Positions 49,203 through 58,569 of a stretch of DNA of 64,000 nucleotides are shown in pieces. How positions within the stretch are numbered: the first letter of the stretch is position 1; each line of letters opens with the position of its first letter. Below the pieces are notes generated by a model. That model worked only from the letters and a program-made list of their open reading frames with translations, made no database searches and had not been told where the DNA came from. A program made the position numbers and the translations under genes. Source of the DNA: Micrococcus terreus (GTDB lineage: Bacteria; Actinomycetota; Actinomycetes; Actinomycetales; Micrococcaceae); the NCBI RefSeq assembly GCF_900116905.1, contig NZ_FPCG01000001.1, forward strand, positions 124,001-188,000, written 5' to 3'.

Positions 49203-50225
49203 ATGGCCCCCACCCGCTCCCGTACCGCGCGACGGTTGGCCGTCGTGGCCGCTGCCGCGGCGCTGACCTTGACTGCCTGCTCCGACGGGGGTGACCCCGG
49301 CGGCGGCGGCGCCTCCGGTGGCGAGGGCGGCGGTGACCTGGACGCCTCGTTCCTGACCATCGCCACCGGCGGCACCTCCGGCGTCTACTACCAGGTGGGC
49401 GCCACCTTCGGTGAGATCCTCAAGGATGAGCTGGAGTCCGACACCACGGTGCAGTCCACCGGCGCTTCGGCGGAGAACATCAACCTGCTGACGGACGGCA
49501 ACGCCGAAATCGCCTTCACCATGGGTGACGCCAACGCTCAGGCCATCGAGGGCACCGGCCCCTTCGAGGGGGAGCCCCGCGAAGGGCTGATGGCGATGGC
49601 CGCGCTGTACCCGAACACCGCTCAGATCGTGGCGACCAAGGCCTCCGGCATCGAGTCGGTCGAGGACCTCAAGGGCAAGCGTGTGTCGGTGGGTGACGTA
49701 GGCTCCGGTGTGGAGCTCAACGCCCAGCTGATCCTGGATGCGCACGACATGTCCTATGAGGACATGCAGGTGGACTACCTGCCCTATGGCGAAGCCGCCG
49801 AGCAGATGGCCAACGGCCTGACCGATGCCGCGTTTGTGACCTCCGGTGTGCCCAACCCCTCCCTGACCGAGCTCGAGACCAACACCGAGTTCATCATCCT
49901 GCCCATCACCGGTGATGCGAAGGAGCGGCTGCTGACCGAGCACGACTTCTTCGTGGAGGACGAGATCCCTGGCGGCACCTACCTCCAGGACGATGCCGTG
50001 GAGACCGTGGGCGTGACGAACCACGTCATGCTCAGCTCCCAGCTGTCTGACGACGCCGCCTATGACATCACCAAGGCGTTCTTCGAGAACCTGGAGCAGA
50101 TCCACTCCGCACATGCCGCCGCCAAGGTGATCTCCCTCGAGAAGGCCACGACCGGCCTGACCGCGCCTCTGCACCCCGGTGCCCAGCGGTACTTCGAGGA
50201 GAACGGTGTCGAGCTCCCCGAGTGA
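49203..50225 (+). CDS. TRAP transporter solute-binding lipoprotein, TAXI family
   Basis: 340 residues. Signal peptide with lipobox LTAC (lipidated Cys26), then a Gly-rich linker and the TAXI fold: IATGGTSGVYYQVGATFGEILKDEL, NLLTDGNAEIAFTMGDA, LKGKRVSVGDVGSGVELNAQLIL and LPYGEAAEQMANGLTDAAFVTSGVP. It captures a small organic anion outside the membrane for the TRAP permease. The ATG has GAGGAG six bases upstream. First of three overlapping genes. TAXI substrates include glutamate and 2-oxoglutarate, in line with the lhgO neighbour, but the ligand here is inferred. Confidence 0.92.
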   Translation: MAPTRSRTARRLAVVAAAAALTLTACSDGGDPGGGGASGGEGGGDLDASFLTIATGGTSGVYYQVGATFGEILKDELESDTTVQSTGASAENINLLTDGNAEIAFTMGDANAQAIEGTGPFEGEPREGLMAMAALYPNTAQIVATKASGIESVEDLKGKRVSVGDVGSGVELNAQLILDAHDMSYEDMQVDYLPYGEAAEQMANGLTDAAFVTSGVPNPSLTELETNTEFIILPITGDAKERLLTEHDFFVEDEIPGGTYLQDDAVETVGVTNHVMLSSQLSDDAAYDITKAFFENLEQIHSAHAAAKVISLEKATTGLTAPLHPGAQRYFEENGVELPE

Positions 50226-50721
50226 TCGCAGCGACGGCCGCGGCCCGCGGCTGTCCCGGCGCACGGCCCTGACTCTGGGGGCTGTCGCGGGACTGTCCGC
50301 GATCACCGCGACCGGCGCCGTCCTCTGGCCCCGCTCCCCGTCGGAAATCGTGTGCGCTGATCAGCGCACCGGCGAGGAGTGGGGCCGCTGGGCGGCATCC
50401 CCGGGCTCGGAGATCAGCCTCACCTGGATCCACTCCATCGAGCTGACGCCCTGGACGGATGTCTTCGTCCTGGAGGAGTCCGAGGGATTCACCTTGGCCC
50501 GCACCGAGTTCGAATCCTATGGGGCAGGAATGCCCGCCGGAGAGGCCAACGCCTCTGTTCAGGACGGCAAGGTCGTCATCACCGACATCGGCCGGCACCT
50601 GGAGACCGTGAACTGGATCCACTCGCACACCCAGCAGTTCACTCTCACCCTCGACGGGAAGATCGTGGCACGTCCTGACGACCTTCCCCACCACCGACCA
50701 CTGGAACTGAGGTCAGCATGA
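50206..50721 (+). CDS. DUF1850 protein with Tat-type signal
   Basis: About 171 residues. GTG 50206 has GAGGAG four bases upstream and overlaps the end of the TAXI gene by 20 bases. LSRRTALTLGAVAGLSA is a twin-arginine-like signal or anchor. The core has LTWIHSIELTPWTDVF, the DUF1850 hallmark. DUF1850 genes are often found between TAXI and fused TRAP genes; the role is not established, perhaps an accessory on the outer face. Its stop overlaps the TRAP ATG (ATGA). Confidence 0.82.
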   Translation: MSSSPSDRSDGRGPRLSRRTALTLGAVAGLSAITATGAVLWPRSPSEIVCADQRTGEEWGRWAASPGSEISLTWIHSIELTPWTDVFVLEESEGFTLARTEFESYGAGMPAGEANASVQDGKVVITDIGRHLETVNWIHSHTQQFTLTLDGKIVARPDDLPHHRPLELRSA

Positions 50722-52772
50722 GCAACCCATCTGAGTCACGGACTCCGGTGACACCTTCCGGCGAGGCCGCCGCCACGGAGGCGCCGCCGCGCGACGAGGT
50801 CGTCCTGGAGAATCTGACGGACGAACAGCGCCGGGCGCAGGAGACGGAGGCCTCAGAGGTCGCGGCGAAGTTCGACATCGAATCGCGTACCAGGGACCAC
50901 AACTGGAGGCCGCTGGCACTCTTCCTCTCCGGCGTGGCGATCTTCACGGCGCTGTACCACATGTACACCTCGTTCTTCGGGCCTCCCGGGGTGCTGCTGC
51001 ATCGCTCCATTCACGTGAGCCTGATCCTGTTCCTGGTCTTCATGCTCTACCCGCCGGTGCGCGGCGCTCAGGGCAGGGTCTGGCGGATCGTGGACGGGAT
51101 CCTGGCCGTGCTGGCGCTCGTGCCCACCGTCTACCTGGCAGTGAACTACGAGACGATCCTGCGCCAGGCCGGTCGCTTCGAGCAGATGGACGTCCTGGTG
51201 GCCGGACTGCTGCTGATCCTGGTGGTCGAGGCCGCCCGCCGCCTCACCGGCTGGGCGCTGCCGGTGCTGGCCATTCTCTTCTTCCTCTACGGGATGTTCG
51301 GCCGTGACCTGCCCGGCATGCTCCGCCACCGCGGGTACGACTGGGACACGATGGCCTACAGCTTCTTCGCCTCGACCGAAGGAATCTTCGGCACACCGAT
51401 CGGCGTGGCCTCCACGTACATCTTCCTGTTCATCCTCTTCGGGGCGTTCCTGAACAAGTCCGGGATGAGCCTGCTGTTCAACGACATCGCCTTGGCGGTG
51501 GCCGGCCAGTCGCGTGGCGGTCCGGCCAAGGTGGCCACCATCGCCTCCGGCCTGATGGGGTCCATCAACGGTTCGGCGATCGCCAACGTGGTCTCCACCG
51601 GTGCCTTCACCATCCCGCTGATGAAGAAGATCGGATACACCCGCAACTTCGCCGGGGCCGTGGAGTCCACGGCGTCGGTCGGCGGCCAGATCCTGCCTCC
51701 CATCATGGGTGCGGCGGCCTTCATCATGGCCGAGACCCTGGGCGTCCCCTACGCGGAGGTCGCCCTGGCAGCGATCGTCCCGTCCCTGCTCTACTTCCTC
51801 AGTCTGATCGTGCAGATCCACCTGCGGGCCACCCGCCTGGGGCTGAAGGGCATCTCCCGGGACTCCCTGCCGGCTGTCATGGACGTGCTCAAGGAACGCG
51901 GCCATCTGCTGTTGCCGCTCGTGGTGCTGATCTACATGCTCTTCTTCTCGGGCCGGACGATCCTGTACTCAGCTCTGGTGACCATCGTGATCACGATCAT
52001 CGCCGCCCAGCTGCGCAAGAGCACTCGGATGGGCATCAAGGACATCTTGGGAGCCCTGGAGGACGGCACCCGTTCGGTGCTCAGCGTGTCGATCGCCTGT
52101 GCCTGCGTGGGCATCGTCATCGGCGTGGTCGGCATCACCGGTTTCGGTCTCACCTTGGCCGGAGGAATCGTCTCCCTGGCCGGCGGTCAGCTGTTCTGGA
52201 CCCTGGTGTTCACCATGCTGGCCTGCCTGGTGCTGGGCATGGGTCTGCCGTCCATTCCGGCCTACATCGTCACCGCCACGATGGCCGCTCCGGCGCTGAC
52301 CCAGCTCGGTGTGGAGCCGCTGCTGGCGCATCTGTTCGTGTTCTACTTCGGGCTGTTCGCCAACATCACCCCGCCGGTGGCCCTGGCGGCCTTCGCGGCG
52401 GCGGGCATCTCTGGCGGCGATCCGATGAGGACGGGCTTCGCTGCCCTGCGCCTGGCGGCCGCCGGGTTCGTGATCCCGTACATCTTCGTCTTCAATCCGG
52501 AGATGCTGTTGCGGGACGTGAACCTGCTTCAAGGCGTGACCGTGGTGATCACCGCGCTCGTGGCCGTCTCACTGCTCTCGGCCGCGCTAGAAGGGCACCT
52601 GATGGTCAAGATGCCGTGGTACCTGCGGATCGTGCTGGCCGCGGGAGCCCTGCTGATCCTCAACCCGAACATGGTGCAGGATCTGATCGGTCTGGGACTG
52701 GTGGCGGTGGTGCTGGCCGTGCAGGTGGTCCTGGCCAAGAAGCAGGACAACCTCAGCTGGAAGGCCATCTGA
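50718..52772 (+). CDS. TRAP transporter permease, fused 4TM/12TM subunit
   Basis: 684 residues: an acidic N-terminal cytoplasmic stretch of about 65 residues, then small (DctQ-like) and large (DctM-like) parts in one chain. Diagnostic large-subunit segments are GLMGSINGSAIANVVSTGAFTIPLMKKIGY, VESTASVGGQILPPIMGAAAFIM and GMGLPSIPAYIVTATMAAPAL. Secondary, ion-driven uptake with the TAXI lipoprotein. Translationally coupled to the DUF1850 gene and followed by a terminator. Confidence 0.95.
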   Translation: MSNPSESRTPVTPSGEAAATEAPPRDEVVLENLTDEQRRAQETEASEVAAKFDIESRTRDHNWRPLALFLSGVAIFTALYHMYTSFFGPPGVLLHRSIHVSLILFLVFMLYPPVRGAQGRVWRIVDGILAVLALVPTVYLAVNYETILRQAGRFEQMDVLVAGLLLILVVEAARRLTGWALPVLAILFFLYGMFGRDLPGMLRHRGYDWDTMAYSFFASTEGIFGTPIGVASTYIFLFILFGAFLNKSGMSLLFNDIALAVAGQSRGGPAKVATIASGLMGSINGSAIANVVSTGAFTIPLMKKIGYTRNFAGAVESTASVGGQILPPIMGAAAFIMAETLGVPYAEVALAAIVPSLLYFLSLIVQIHLRATRLGLKGISRDSLPAVMDVLKERGHLLLPLVVLIYMLFFSGRTILYSALVTIVITIIAAQLRKSTRMGIKDILGALEDGTRSVLSVSIACACVGIVIGVVGITGFGLTLAGGIVSLAGGQLFWTLVFTMLACLVLGMGLPSIPAYIVTATMAAPALTQLGVEPLLAHLFVFYFGLFANITPPVALAAFAAAGISGGDPMRTGFAALRLAAAGFVIPYIFVFNPEMLLRDVNLLQGVTVVITALVAVSLLSAALEGHLMVKMPWYLRIVLAAGALLILNPNMVQDLIGLGLVAVVLAVQVVLAKKQDNLSWKAI

Positions 52773-52802
52773 CAGCCGGGTCGGACACAGAACCGAAGAC
52801 AA

Positions 52803-52833
52803 CGATGGCCGCCCCTTCACGGAGCGGCCATCG
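52803..52833 (+). terminator. Bidirectional terminator between TRAP and mscL
   Basis: CGATGGCCGC pairs with GCGGCCATCG around an 11-base loop, 30 bases after the TRAP stop and 28 before the end of mscL (convergent). Confidence 0.78.
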
Positions 52834-52860
52834 CTGTGTTGGACGTGATGGTGAGGTCGA

Positions 52861-53304
52861 TCAGACTTGCGGGTTCGCGCCACCGGCCGGGGGCACGGTG
52901 CCGGAGCGGCCCTGCAGGGCGTCGCGGATCTCGGTGAGGAGCTTGACGTCCTCGGGGACCTCGTCCTCCGCGGGGGTGATGCCCAGGCGACGGTTGCGGG
53001 CCTCGATCATCTTGTTCATCGGGAGGATGATGACGAAGTACACGGCGGCGGCGATGAGCAGGAAGTTGACGATGGCGGTCAGCAGGACACCGAACTTGAT
53101 GTCATTTCCGTTGATGGTGACCATTGCGAACGAGTCGAAGTTCGGGGAACCGACCAGGGCGGAGATCAGTGGCATGAGCACTGAGTCCACCAGGGCGGTG
53201 ACGACGGCGCCGAAGGCGGCACCGATGACGACGGCAACGGCCAGATCGACCACGTTGCCCTTCATGATGAATTCCTTGAAACCTTGAAGCATGGTCCCGA
53301 GCAT
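52861..53304 (-). CDS. mscL: Large-conductance mechanosensitive channel
   Basis: Pentameric emergency release valve under hypo-osmotic shock. 147 residues. FKEFIMKGNVVDLAVAVVIGAAFGAVVTALVDSVLMPLISAL is the pore helix, ILPMNKMIEARNR ends the second helix, and the C-terminal helix contains VKLLTEIRDALQ. Two starts, ATG 53304 and ATG 53292; both lack a strong ribosome site. The second gives MLQGFKEFIMKGN, nearer the family form. Confidence 0.96.
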   Translation of the reverse strand: MLGTMLQGFKEFIMKGNVVDLAVAVVIGAAFGAVVTALVDSVLMPLISALVGSPNFDSFAMVTINGNDIKFGVLLTAIVNFLLIAAAVYFVIILPMNKMIEARNRRLGITPAEDEVPEDVKLLTEIRDALQGRSGTVPPAGGANPQV

Positions 53305-53540
53305 ACGTCAGGATGGACTCGATTCGGTAACGAAATGGCCTAAGGTCCATGAATCCGGCTAAACTACGGGCTCGGAGTGTCCAAGATCACGGTACGGAAC
53401 CGGGCTGGACGCTCTTTTTCTGCGTCTGACCTGTGCGTTCATCATCTGGGCTCTGAAACGGAGCGGTGACACGGCTGTGGGGCACCCGCTCCCGGGTGCC
53501 CCGCAGCCGGGCCGTCCTGCCCTGCGGTGGTGTGAGGGAC
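53305..53540. other. Intergenic region upstream of mscL with hairpin at the far end
   Basis: 236 bases between two minus-strand genes. No gene is supported. On the minus strand TTGGAC near 53394-53389, followed after 17 bases by TAGCCG, is a weak promoter candidate for mscL. The distal part holds the terminator of the upstream AMIN-like gene. Confidence 0.4.
53472..53509 (-). terminator. Terminator of the AMIN-like gene
   Basis: A 17-bp stem with one G-U pair and a four-base loop, 32 bases past the end of the minus-strand gene. Confidence 0.82.
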
Positions 53541-54167
53541 TCACCACCGGTGGGCGACGTCGATCACCAGACGGGAGACGCCTCCTGACTGCGGGAGCAC
53601 GAAGGTGCGGAACGGCAGTCGGGCGCGCACGCCGAGCCCGAAGGTGGTCTGACCCTCGAAGCTGCCGGCCAGGGCGATCTGGCGGAACGTGCGGTAGCCG
53701 GTCACGTCCACGAGCCGGTTCGGAGAGCGCGGTGTGTAGGTGGCCCGGCCGTCCTGGTCGTAGGCCGGGGCCGTGACCGTGATCCGCAGATCGGCGGCGC
53801 CGAGCAGCGGGACGAAGGCTCCGGAGCCTTCCCGGTACACGGGGGCATAGCGCACGTCATAGCCGCGCACCTGCCCCGTCAGGTCGATCACCATGCGGTC
53901 GAAGCAGGCGTGGCGGCCTGCCCGGACGTTGTGGATGGTGGCGGAGGAGTATCCGCTCCGGGTCTCCGGGAGCGAGCCCCACCGGATGCCGCAGTAGGGG
54001 GTGGCTGCGGTGGTGGCCGTGGTGACGGCGGTGGGCTGGGCCGCCGGCGCGACCGGAGCGGCGGAGGCCGGAGCGAACGCTCCCGCGGAACAGGCCAGGA
54101 CCACGGCCGTGGCGGCGGCGTGGAGTCTCTGGCGGCGCGTACTGCGTGGCGAGGGGTCGAGTGTCAT
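53541..54167 (-). CDS. Secreted AMIN-like domain protein
   Basis: 208 residues. ATG 54167 has AGGAAAGG upstream and starts an Arg-rich signal peptide with APASAAP cleavage region. After an Ala/Thr linker comes CGIRWGSLPETRSGYSSATIHNVRAGRHACFDRMVIDLTG, then RYAPVYREGSG and SRLVIDVAHRW, beta-rich segments like the AMIN-like domain of actinobacterial cell-surface proteins. Two cysteines could form a disulfide. It probably acts outside the cell, perhaps binding cell-wall glycan; the function is not known. Confidence 0.72.
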   Translation of the reverse strand: MTLDPSPRSTRRQRLHAAATAVVLACSAGAFAPASAAPVAPAAQPTAVTTATTAATPYCGIRWGSLPETRSGYSSATIHNVRAGRHACFDRMVIDLTGQVRGYDVRYAPVYREGSGAFVPLLGAADLRITVTAPAYDQDGRATYTPRSPNRLVDVTGYRTFRQIALAGSFEGQTTFGLGVRARLPFRTFVLPQSGGVSRLVIDVAHRW

Positions 54168-54337
54168 GGTGGTTGCCTTTCCTGGAAGACCATGTCCCCG
54201 TGGCATGGTGGGCTCAGTGTGCGCCCGGCCTCCGCAGCTGCCAAGGCCTGGAGCCCCGTGACCTGATCACGATTCGCCCGGGCTGCGCGACCCGCACATC
54301 ACGGTCCGGACTCAGGGCCCGGAGCGGGTGACATGGC

Positions 54338-56665
54338 TCAGGCCGGCAGCTGCCGCTGCAGCTCCTCCGCGGCCCCCGCGTACACCGGACGGAAGGCGTA
54401 GACGCAACGGATCCGCAGCAGGGCGGCCCGCTCGAACAGCCCCAGGACCGCCTCCTCCACGCCGGTCCGTGCCGCGAGCCCGTCCACGGCGCGGATCACC
54501 GTCTCAGCCCGTTCCGCGGACCAGACGCCCTGCCGCCGCCGCCACTGGGCGTGCGCTCGCAGGTTGCCCAGGTCCAGGGCCGGGTGACCGAGGCAGGCGG
54601 TGTCCACGTCCAGCAGGCCCGGGCCGGGGGAGTGCTCGGCCGACCACACCAGCTGCTTGTCATGCAGGTCCCGATGCGTGGGGACCAGAGCGTTCGAGTC
54701 CCCCTGTCCCACGTCCTCGAGCCCGGCATAGGTCTGCTCCATGGCCTCCCGGAAGGCGGCCAGGTCCCGGACCCAGGGCGCGGCCCGGTCCGTCCAGTCC
54801 CGCAGCACACCGGCCTCCTCCGCGGGGCCGTGCTCCGGGATGCCGGATCCGCAGCCGGACACCGGGAGCCGGGCGGCCTCCAGCGCGTCCATCACCTCGG
54901 ACCAGGCCCGCTCCCAGTCCGCGCCGCTGAACAGGTCCGGGCGGTGCAGGGACCGTCCGTCCAGCTCGGCGAATGTGACGGTCGCCTCGGTGCTGCCGAG
55001 CACGGCGGGGGTGCGGAAGCCCCGCTCGAAGGCCGCCGCCCGGCTGATCCCGTCCAGGATCGCCTCAGCCCGCCCGGCCCGGACGATCTTGGTGTACCGG
55101 ACCGCGCCGAGGGAGACCTGGTGCCGGACCACGGCCCGGCGCCGCGGCCGGTGCGAGACCACCTCGGCGCCCTGCTGGACCAGCGGCTCCAGGGCCGGCA
55201 GCCTCCTGTCCCGGCCGGCGGGGAAGAGCTCGAGCCCCCGGGGCGTCCACAGCCCGGCCCGCAGGGCTCCGTCCGCGCGGACCTCCACGCTCAGCGGGGC
55301 GTCCGGCTCGTCGGTCTTGCCTGGCCACACCCGCTCCACGCGCCAGGCGGTGCCTTCGGCGGTCACGACGACGTCCGGCAGCGCCGCGGGGGCGTCAGGG
55401 TCCGCGGTGGCCGGCTGCGCCCGCGTGGGGGAGCTGCTCGGACCGCCGGCTGACGCGGTGGGGCGCGGCAGCGCGTCGAGCGCCCCCTGGAGCCGCTCGG
55501 TGACCCGCTGCGGCCAGTCCGGTGCTCGGTGACGCAGCGGATCGAGGGCGGCCAGCAGGTGGGCGGAGGACTCCCAGGCGGCGATCGTCCGATCCTCCGG
55601 CAGCGGCGCGTGGGCGGCGTAGCCGTTCAGGAACGCCTCGCCGATCTCCGGGGTGCCCTGACGGCGGCAGGCGGCCAGCCAGGAGCCCAGGTCCCGCGCG
55701 GCGGGGCCGGCCCCGGCACGGTCCACGTCGATCAGCCTCACCTCGGTGCTCCCGGGGGTGGCCACCAGCAGCTGGTCCGGGGAGAGGTCCCCGTGCAGCT
55801 CCACGGCGGGGGAGTCGGAGAGGTCCCGCAGCAGCAGCGGCTCCAGGCGCGCGGCCAGGGCGCGGGCGGCTTCGGCCAGCCAGGGGGCGGACTCGGCCAC
55901 CGACTCAGCGGAGGAACGCACGCGCAGGGGCACAGCCGGCAGCGGGGAGCGTGCGGCCCGGCGGGAGTGCAGGCGGCCGATCAGCTCACCGGCGGCGCGT
56001 GCCGTGTCCGGGTGGGGCAGGGCCAGGGCATCTCCGGCACCCCAGAACGGGCTGGAAGCCGCGGTCCCATGGCCGCCCAGGCTGCGCAGCGGCAGCACCG
56101 GCAGGTCCCAGGAGCGCCACCGGCGCACCGTCTGGACCATCCCGGTGGGGCCGTCCAGAGGGGAGGTGTGCACCCGCAGCACGTCCTGGCCGGCGCGGGC
56201 CACCAGACGGCGGCCGGGGTTGAAGCGCAGCACCTGCCACGGCTCGTCCGACCCACGGGCCTGGGCCTGCCGACGGTGGGCACGGTGCAGCTCCACCGCG
56301 AGCTTTGGGTCGGTCCAGACCGAGCCGATCAGCAGCACGGAGCCGGGCAGCTCGTGCACGGTCACCTGGTCGGGACAGTGGGCCTTCTCGGCCCGGCTGA
56401 GGGTCTTGCGGATCTTGTCCGAGTCCGCGGTCACCTGGGCCCAGCCGTGCTCGGCAGGTCCGGCCCCGGTGCTCTGCCAGGCCACGGTCACGCTCTGACC
56501 CGGCTTCAGGCGCAGGTGCGTGGCGGTGACCGGGCGGCCCACCGCCTGGGAGAGCGCGGCGTCAGAGAACAGCCGCTCGGCACCCTCCAGCCGGGCCAGC
56601 CCGATCAGGTGGGCGTCCGCCTCGGCGGTGCTGGGCACCTGGCTCGGGATCTCACTGGCGCTCAT
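54338..56665 (-). CDS. Protein with two APH-type kinase domains in one chain
   Basis: 775 residues. The first kinase-like half (about 1-395) carries HGDLSPDQ (291-298) and LIDVDRAGAGPAARDLGSW (from 311). After a Ser/Pro/Ala linker (about 400-430), the second half carries HRDLHDKQ (664-671) and LLDVDTACLGHPALDLGNL (from 684). These are the catalytic-loop and metal-loop motifs of aminoglycoside/choline/sugar kinases, with Gln where Asn is usual in both and DVD in place of DFD/DxD. It probably phosphorylates a sugar or a small polar acceptor, not necessarily an antibiotic. ATG 56665 overlaps the ABC stop (ATGA). Last gene of a five-gene coupled operon. Whether both halves are active is not known. 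Confidence 0.8.
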   Translation of the reverse strand: MSASEIPSQVPSTAEADAHLIGLARLEGAERLFSDAALSQAVGRPVTATHLRLKPGQSVTVAWQSTGAGPAEHGWAQVTADSDKIRKTLSRAEKAHCPDQVTVHELPGSVLLIGSVWTDPKLAVELHRAHRRQAQARGSDEPWQVLRFNPGRRLVARAGQDVLRVHTSPLDGPTGMVQTVRRWRSWDLPVLPLRSLGGHGTAASSPFWGAGDALALPHPDTARAAGELIGRLHSRRAARSPLPAVPLRVRSSAESVAESAPWLAEAARALAARLEPLLLRDLSDSPAVELHGDLSPDQLLVATPGSTEVRLIDVDRAGAGPAARDLGSWLAACRRQGTPEIGEAFLNGYAAHAPLPEDRTIAAWESSAHLLAALDPLRHRAPDWPQRVTERLQGALDALPRPTASAGGPSSSPTRAQPATADPDAPAALPDVVVTAEGTAWRVERVWPGKTDEPDAPLSVEVRADGALRAGLWTPRGLELFPAGRDRRLPALEPLVQQGAEVVSHRPRRRAVVRHQVSLGAVRYTKIVRAGRAEAILDGISRAAAFERGFRTPAVLGSTEATVTFAELDGRSLHRPDLFSGADWERAWSEVMDALEAARLPVSGCGSGIPEHGPAEEAGVLRDWTDRAAPWVRDLAAFREAMEQTYAGLEDVGQGDSNALVPTHRDLHDKQLVWSAEHSPGPGLLDVDTACLGHPALDLGNLRAHAQWRRRQGVWSAERAETVIRAVDGLAARTGVEEAVLGLFERAALLRIRCVYAFRPVYAGAAEELQRQLPA

Positions 56666-58569
56666 GCCGGGGTGTCCTCTCCTGCAGACGGTGACGGGCC
56701 GTCGTCGGGAGCTGTGGGCTGGACCCGGCCCTGGATCTGCGCGGTGGCCCACTGGGCCACCCGGCTGTCCGGGTTCGCCAGCAGCTGCGCCGGGGAGCCG
56801 TCCTCCACGATCTGACCGCGCTCGAGCCACAGGATCCTATCCAGCTCGCGGATCATGGACAGGTCATGCGTGATGGCCACCGTGGTGCGGCCGCGGGTGA
56901 GCTCCCACAGGGACTCCTCGACCATGGCCCGGGAGGCCGGGTCCAGACCGGTGGTGGGCTCGTCCAGGATGACGATCGGCGCGTTGCGGACCAGAGCGCG
57001 GGCGATCGCGATGCGCTGACGCTGACCGCCGGAGAGGGTGTCGCCGCGGGCACCCAGGGCGGAGTCGTACCCGTCCGGCAGCTCCATGATGAACTCGTGC
57101 GCACCGGCCCGGCGGGCGGCGGCCTCCACCTCCTCATCCGTGGCGTCCAGGCGTCCGTAGCGGATGTTCTCCCGGACGGAGGTGGCGAACAGGACCGACT
57201 CCTGCAGCAGGATCGAGACGTGGTTGCGCAGGTCCTCCTTGAGCACGGCACGGGTGTCGTAGCCGTCGATCAGCACCGCTCCCTGGTCCGTGTCCGCCAG
57301 GCGCAGCAGGTACCCGGCCAGCGTGGACTTGCCTGCACCGGAGGGCCCCAGCAGTCCCACACGCTGCCCGGCCGGGATCATCAGGTCCAACTCACGGAAC
57401 AGCGGGCGGCCGTGACCGTCCCGGGCGCTGATCCGGTCGAACACCACATCGCCCTGGACGTGACGCATGGGCACGGCCGGATCCGGGTCGGTGATCTCCA
57501 CCTCCTCGTCCATCAGGTCCGCGATCCGCTCGCCGGAGGCCGCCGCACGGGCGATCCGCCCGGTGTACTTGGCCATGTCCCGCAGCGGCTTCATGGCGGT
57601 CTTGAGGTACATCAGGAACAGCACCATGTCCCCGGGGGTCATCGCCCCGCGCATCACCTGCAGTCCGCCGAAGCCCAGCACCACCGCGGTGGACAGGCCC
57701 ACCAGCACATCCGTGGAGCGTTCCAGCCGGGCGGCGAGCTTGCGGGCCTTGATGTTGGCCTTAAGCGCCTTGGCGTTGCCCGCGGCGAAGGAGGAGGCCA
57801 CGGTGTCCTCCAGGCCGTAGGCCTGCACCACGCGGATGGCGGCCAGGGCCTCGGCGGCGTCACCCACCAGCTGGCCCTCGCCCTTGCGGGTGGCGCGGGA
57901 GGCCTTGGTGATCTTGGGGGTGGCCAGCTTGGAGATCAGGAAGTAGATCCCCGCGGTGGCCAGCACCACCAGGGAGAGCATGGGGTTGAGCACCATCACC
58001 ACGATGAACAGCACCACCACGGTGAGCAGGTTGCCCACCAGCGGCAGCCCCGCCGTGACGGCCACCTCCTGGAGTCGGCCCATGTCTCCCACCAGGCGCT
58101 GGGAGGTGTCCCCGATCGAGGACGTGGAGTGGTACCGCAGCGAGAGGGACTGGATGTGGTCGAACACCCGGGTGCGCAGCCGGGTCACCACGCGCACCCC
58201 GGTCTTGGCGAAGGCGATGGTGGAGATGTAGTTGCACAGGGCCCGCCCACCCACGATGGCAGCCAGGATCAGGGCCCACATCACCAGGGTGGTGGTCACG
58301 TCCTGGGGGACACCGGTGGCCTGGGCCACGTCCGCGCCGAGGGCCACGGTCACGGTGTCGATCGCGATCTTCACCGGCCACGGCTCCAGGATGCGGAACG
58401 CCACATCCCCGGCCAGGGCGAGCAGGCCCAGGGCGATCATGCCCTTGTGCTCGCCCAGGTACGGGGTGATCAGCGCCAGGGTCCGGCGGACCGGACTGGT
58501 GGGGCGCTTCTTCGGCTTCTTCCGCGCTGGCGCCTTCTGGGCGGCGCCGTTGCGGCGCAACAGACTCAC
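56662..58569 (-). CDS. ABC exporter half-transporter (permease-ATPase fusion)
   Basis: 635 residues. A Lys/Arg-rich N-terminus (KKPKKRP) precedes six membrane spans within residues 40-345, then the ATPase: Walker A GPSGAGKS (408-415), Q-loop LLQES, signature LSGGQ (512-516), Walker B ending DE (536-537), switch His in AITHDLS. Type IV (MsbA-like) exporter, forming a homodimer. It lies between two glycosyltransferases and the double kinase, overlapping both by four bases, so it most likely moves a glycolipid or glycosylated small molecule out of the cell (inference). Confidence 0.93.
   Translation of the reverse strand: MSLLRRNGAAQKAPARKKPKKRPTSPVRRTLALITPYLGEHKGMIALGLLALAGDVAFRILEPWPVKIAIDTVTVALGADVAQATGVPQDVTTTLVMWALILAAIVGGRALCNYISTIAFAKTGVRVVTRLRTRVFDHIQSLSLRYHSTSSIGDTSQRLVGDMGRLQEVAVTAGLPLVGNLLTVVVLFIVVMVLNPMLSLVVLATAGIYFLISKLATPKITKASRATRKGEGQLVGDAAEALAAIRVVQAYGLEDTVASSFAAGNAKALKANIKARKLAARLERSTDVLVGLSTAVVLGFGGLQVMRGAMTPGDMVLFLMYLKTAMKPLRDMAKYTGRIARAAASGERIADLMDEEVEITDPDPAVPMRHVQGDVVFDRISARDGHGRPLFRELDLMIPAGQRVGLLGPSGAGKSTLAGYLLRLADTDQGAVLIDGYDTRAVLKEDLRNHVSILLQESVLFATSVRENIRYGRLDATDEEVEAAARRAGAHEFIMELPDGYDSALGARGDTLSGGQRQRIAIARALVRNAPIVILDEPTTGLDPASRAMVEESLWELTRGRTTVAITHDLSMIRELDRILWLERGQIVEDGSPAQLLANPDSRVAQWATAQIQGRVQPTAPDDGPSPSAGEDTPA

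Noticed and set aside
54338-56665. Double kinase read as an aminoglycoside-resistance gene
   Set aside because: The motifs are APH-like but the size, Gln substitutions and operon with glycosyltransferases and exporter point to another substrate.
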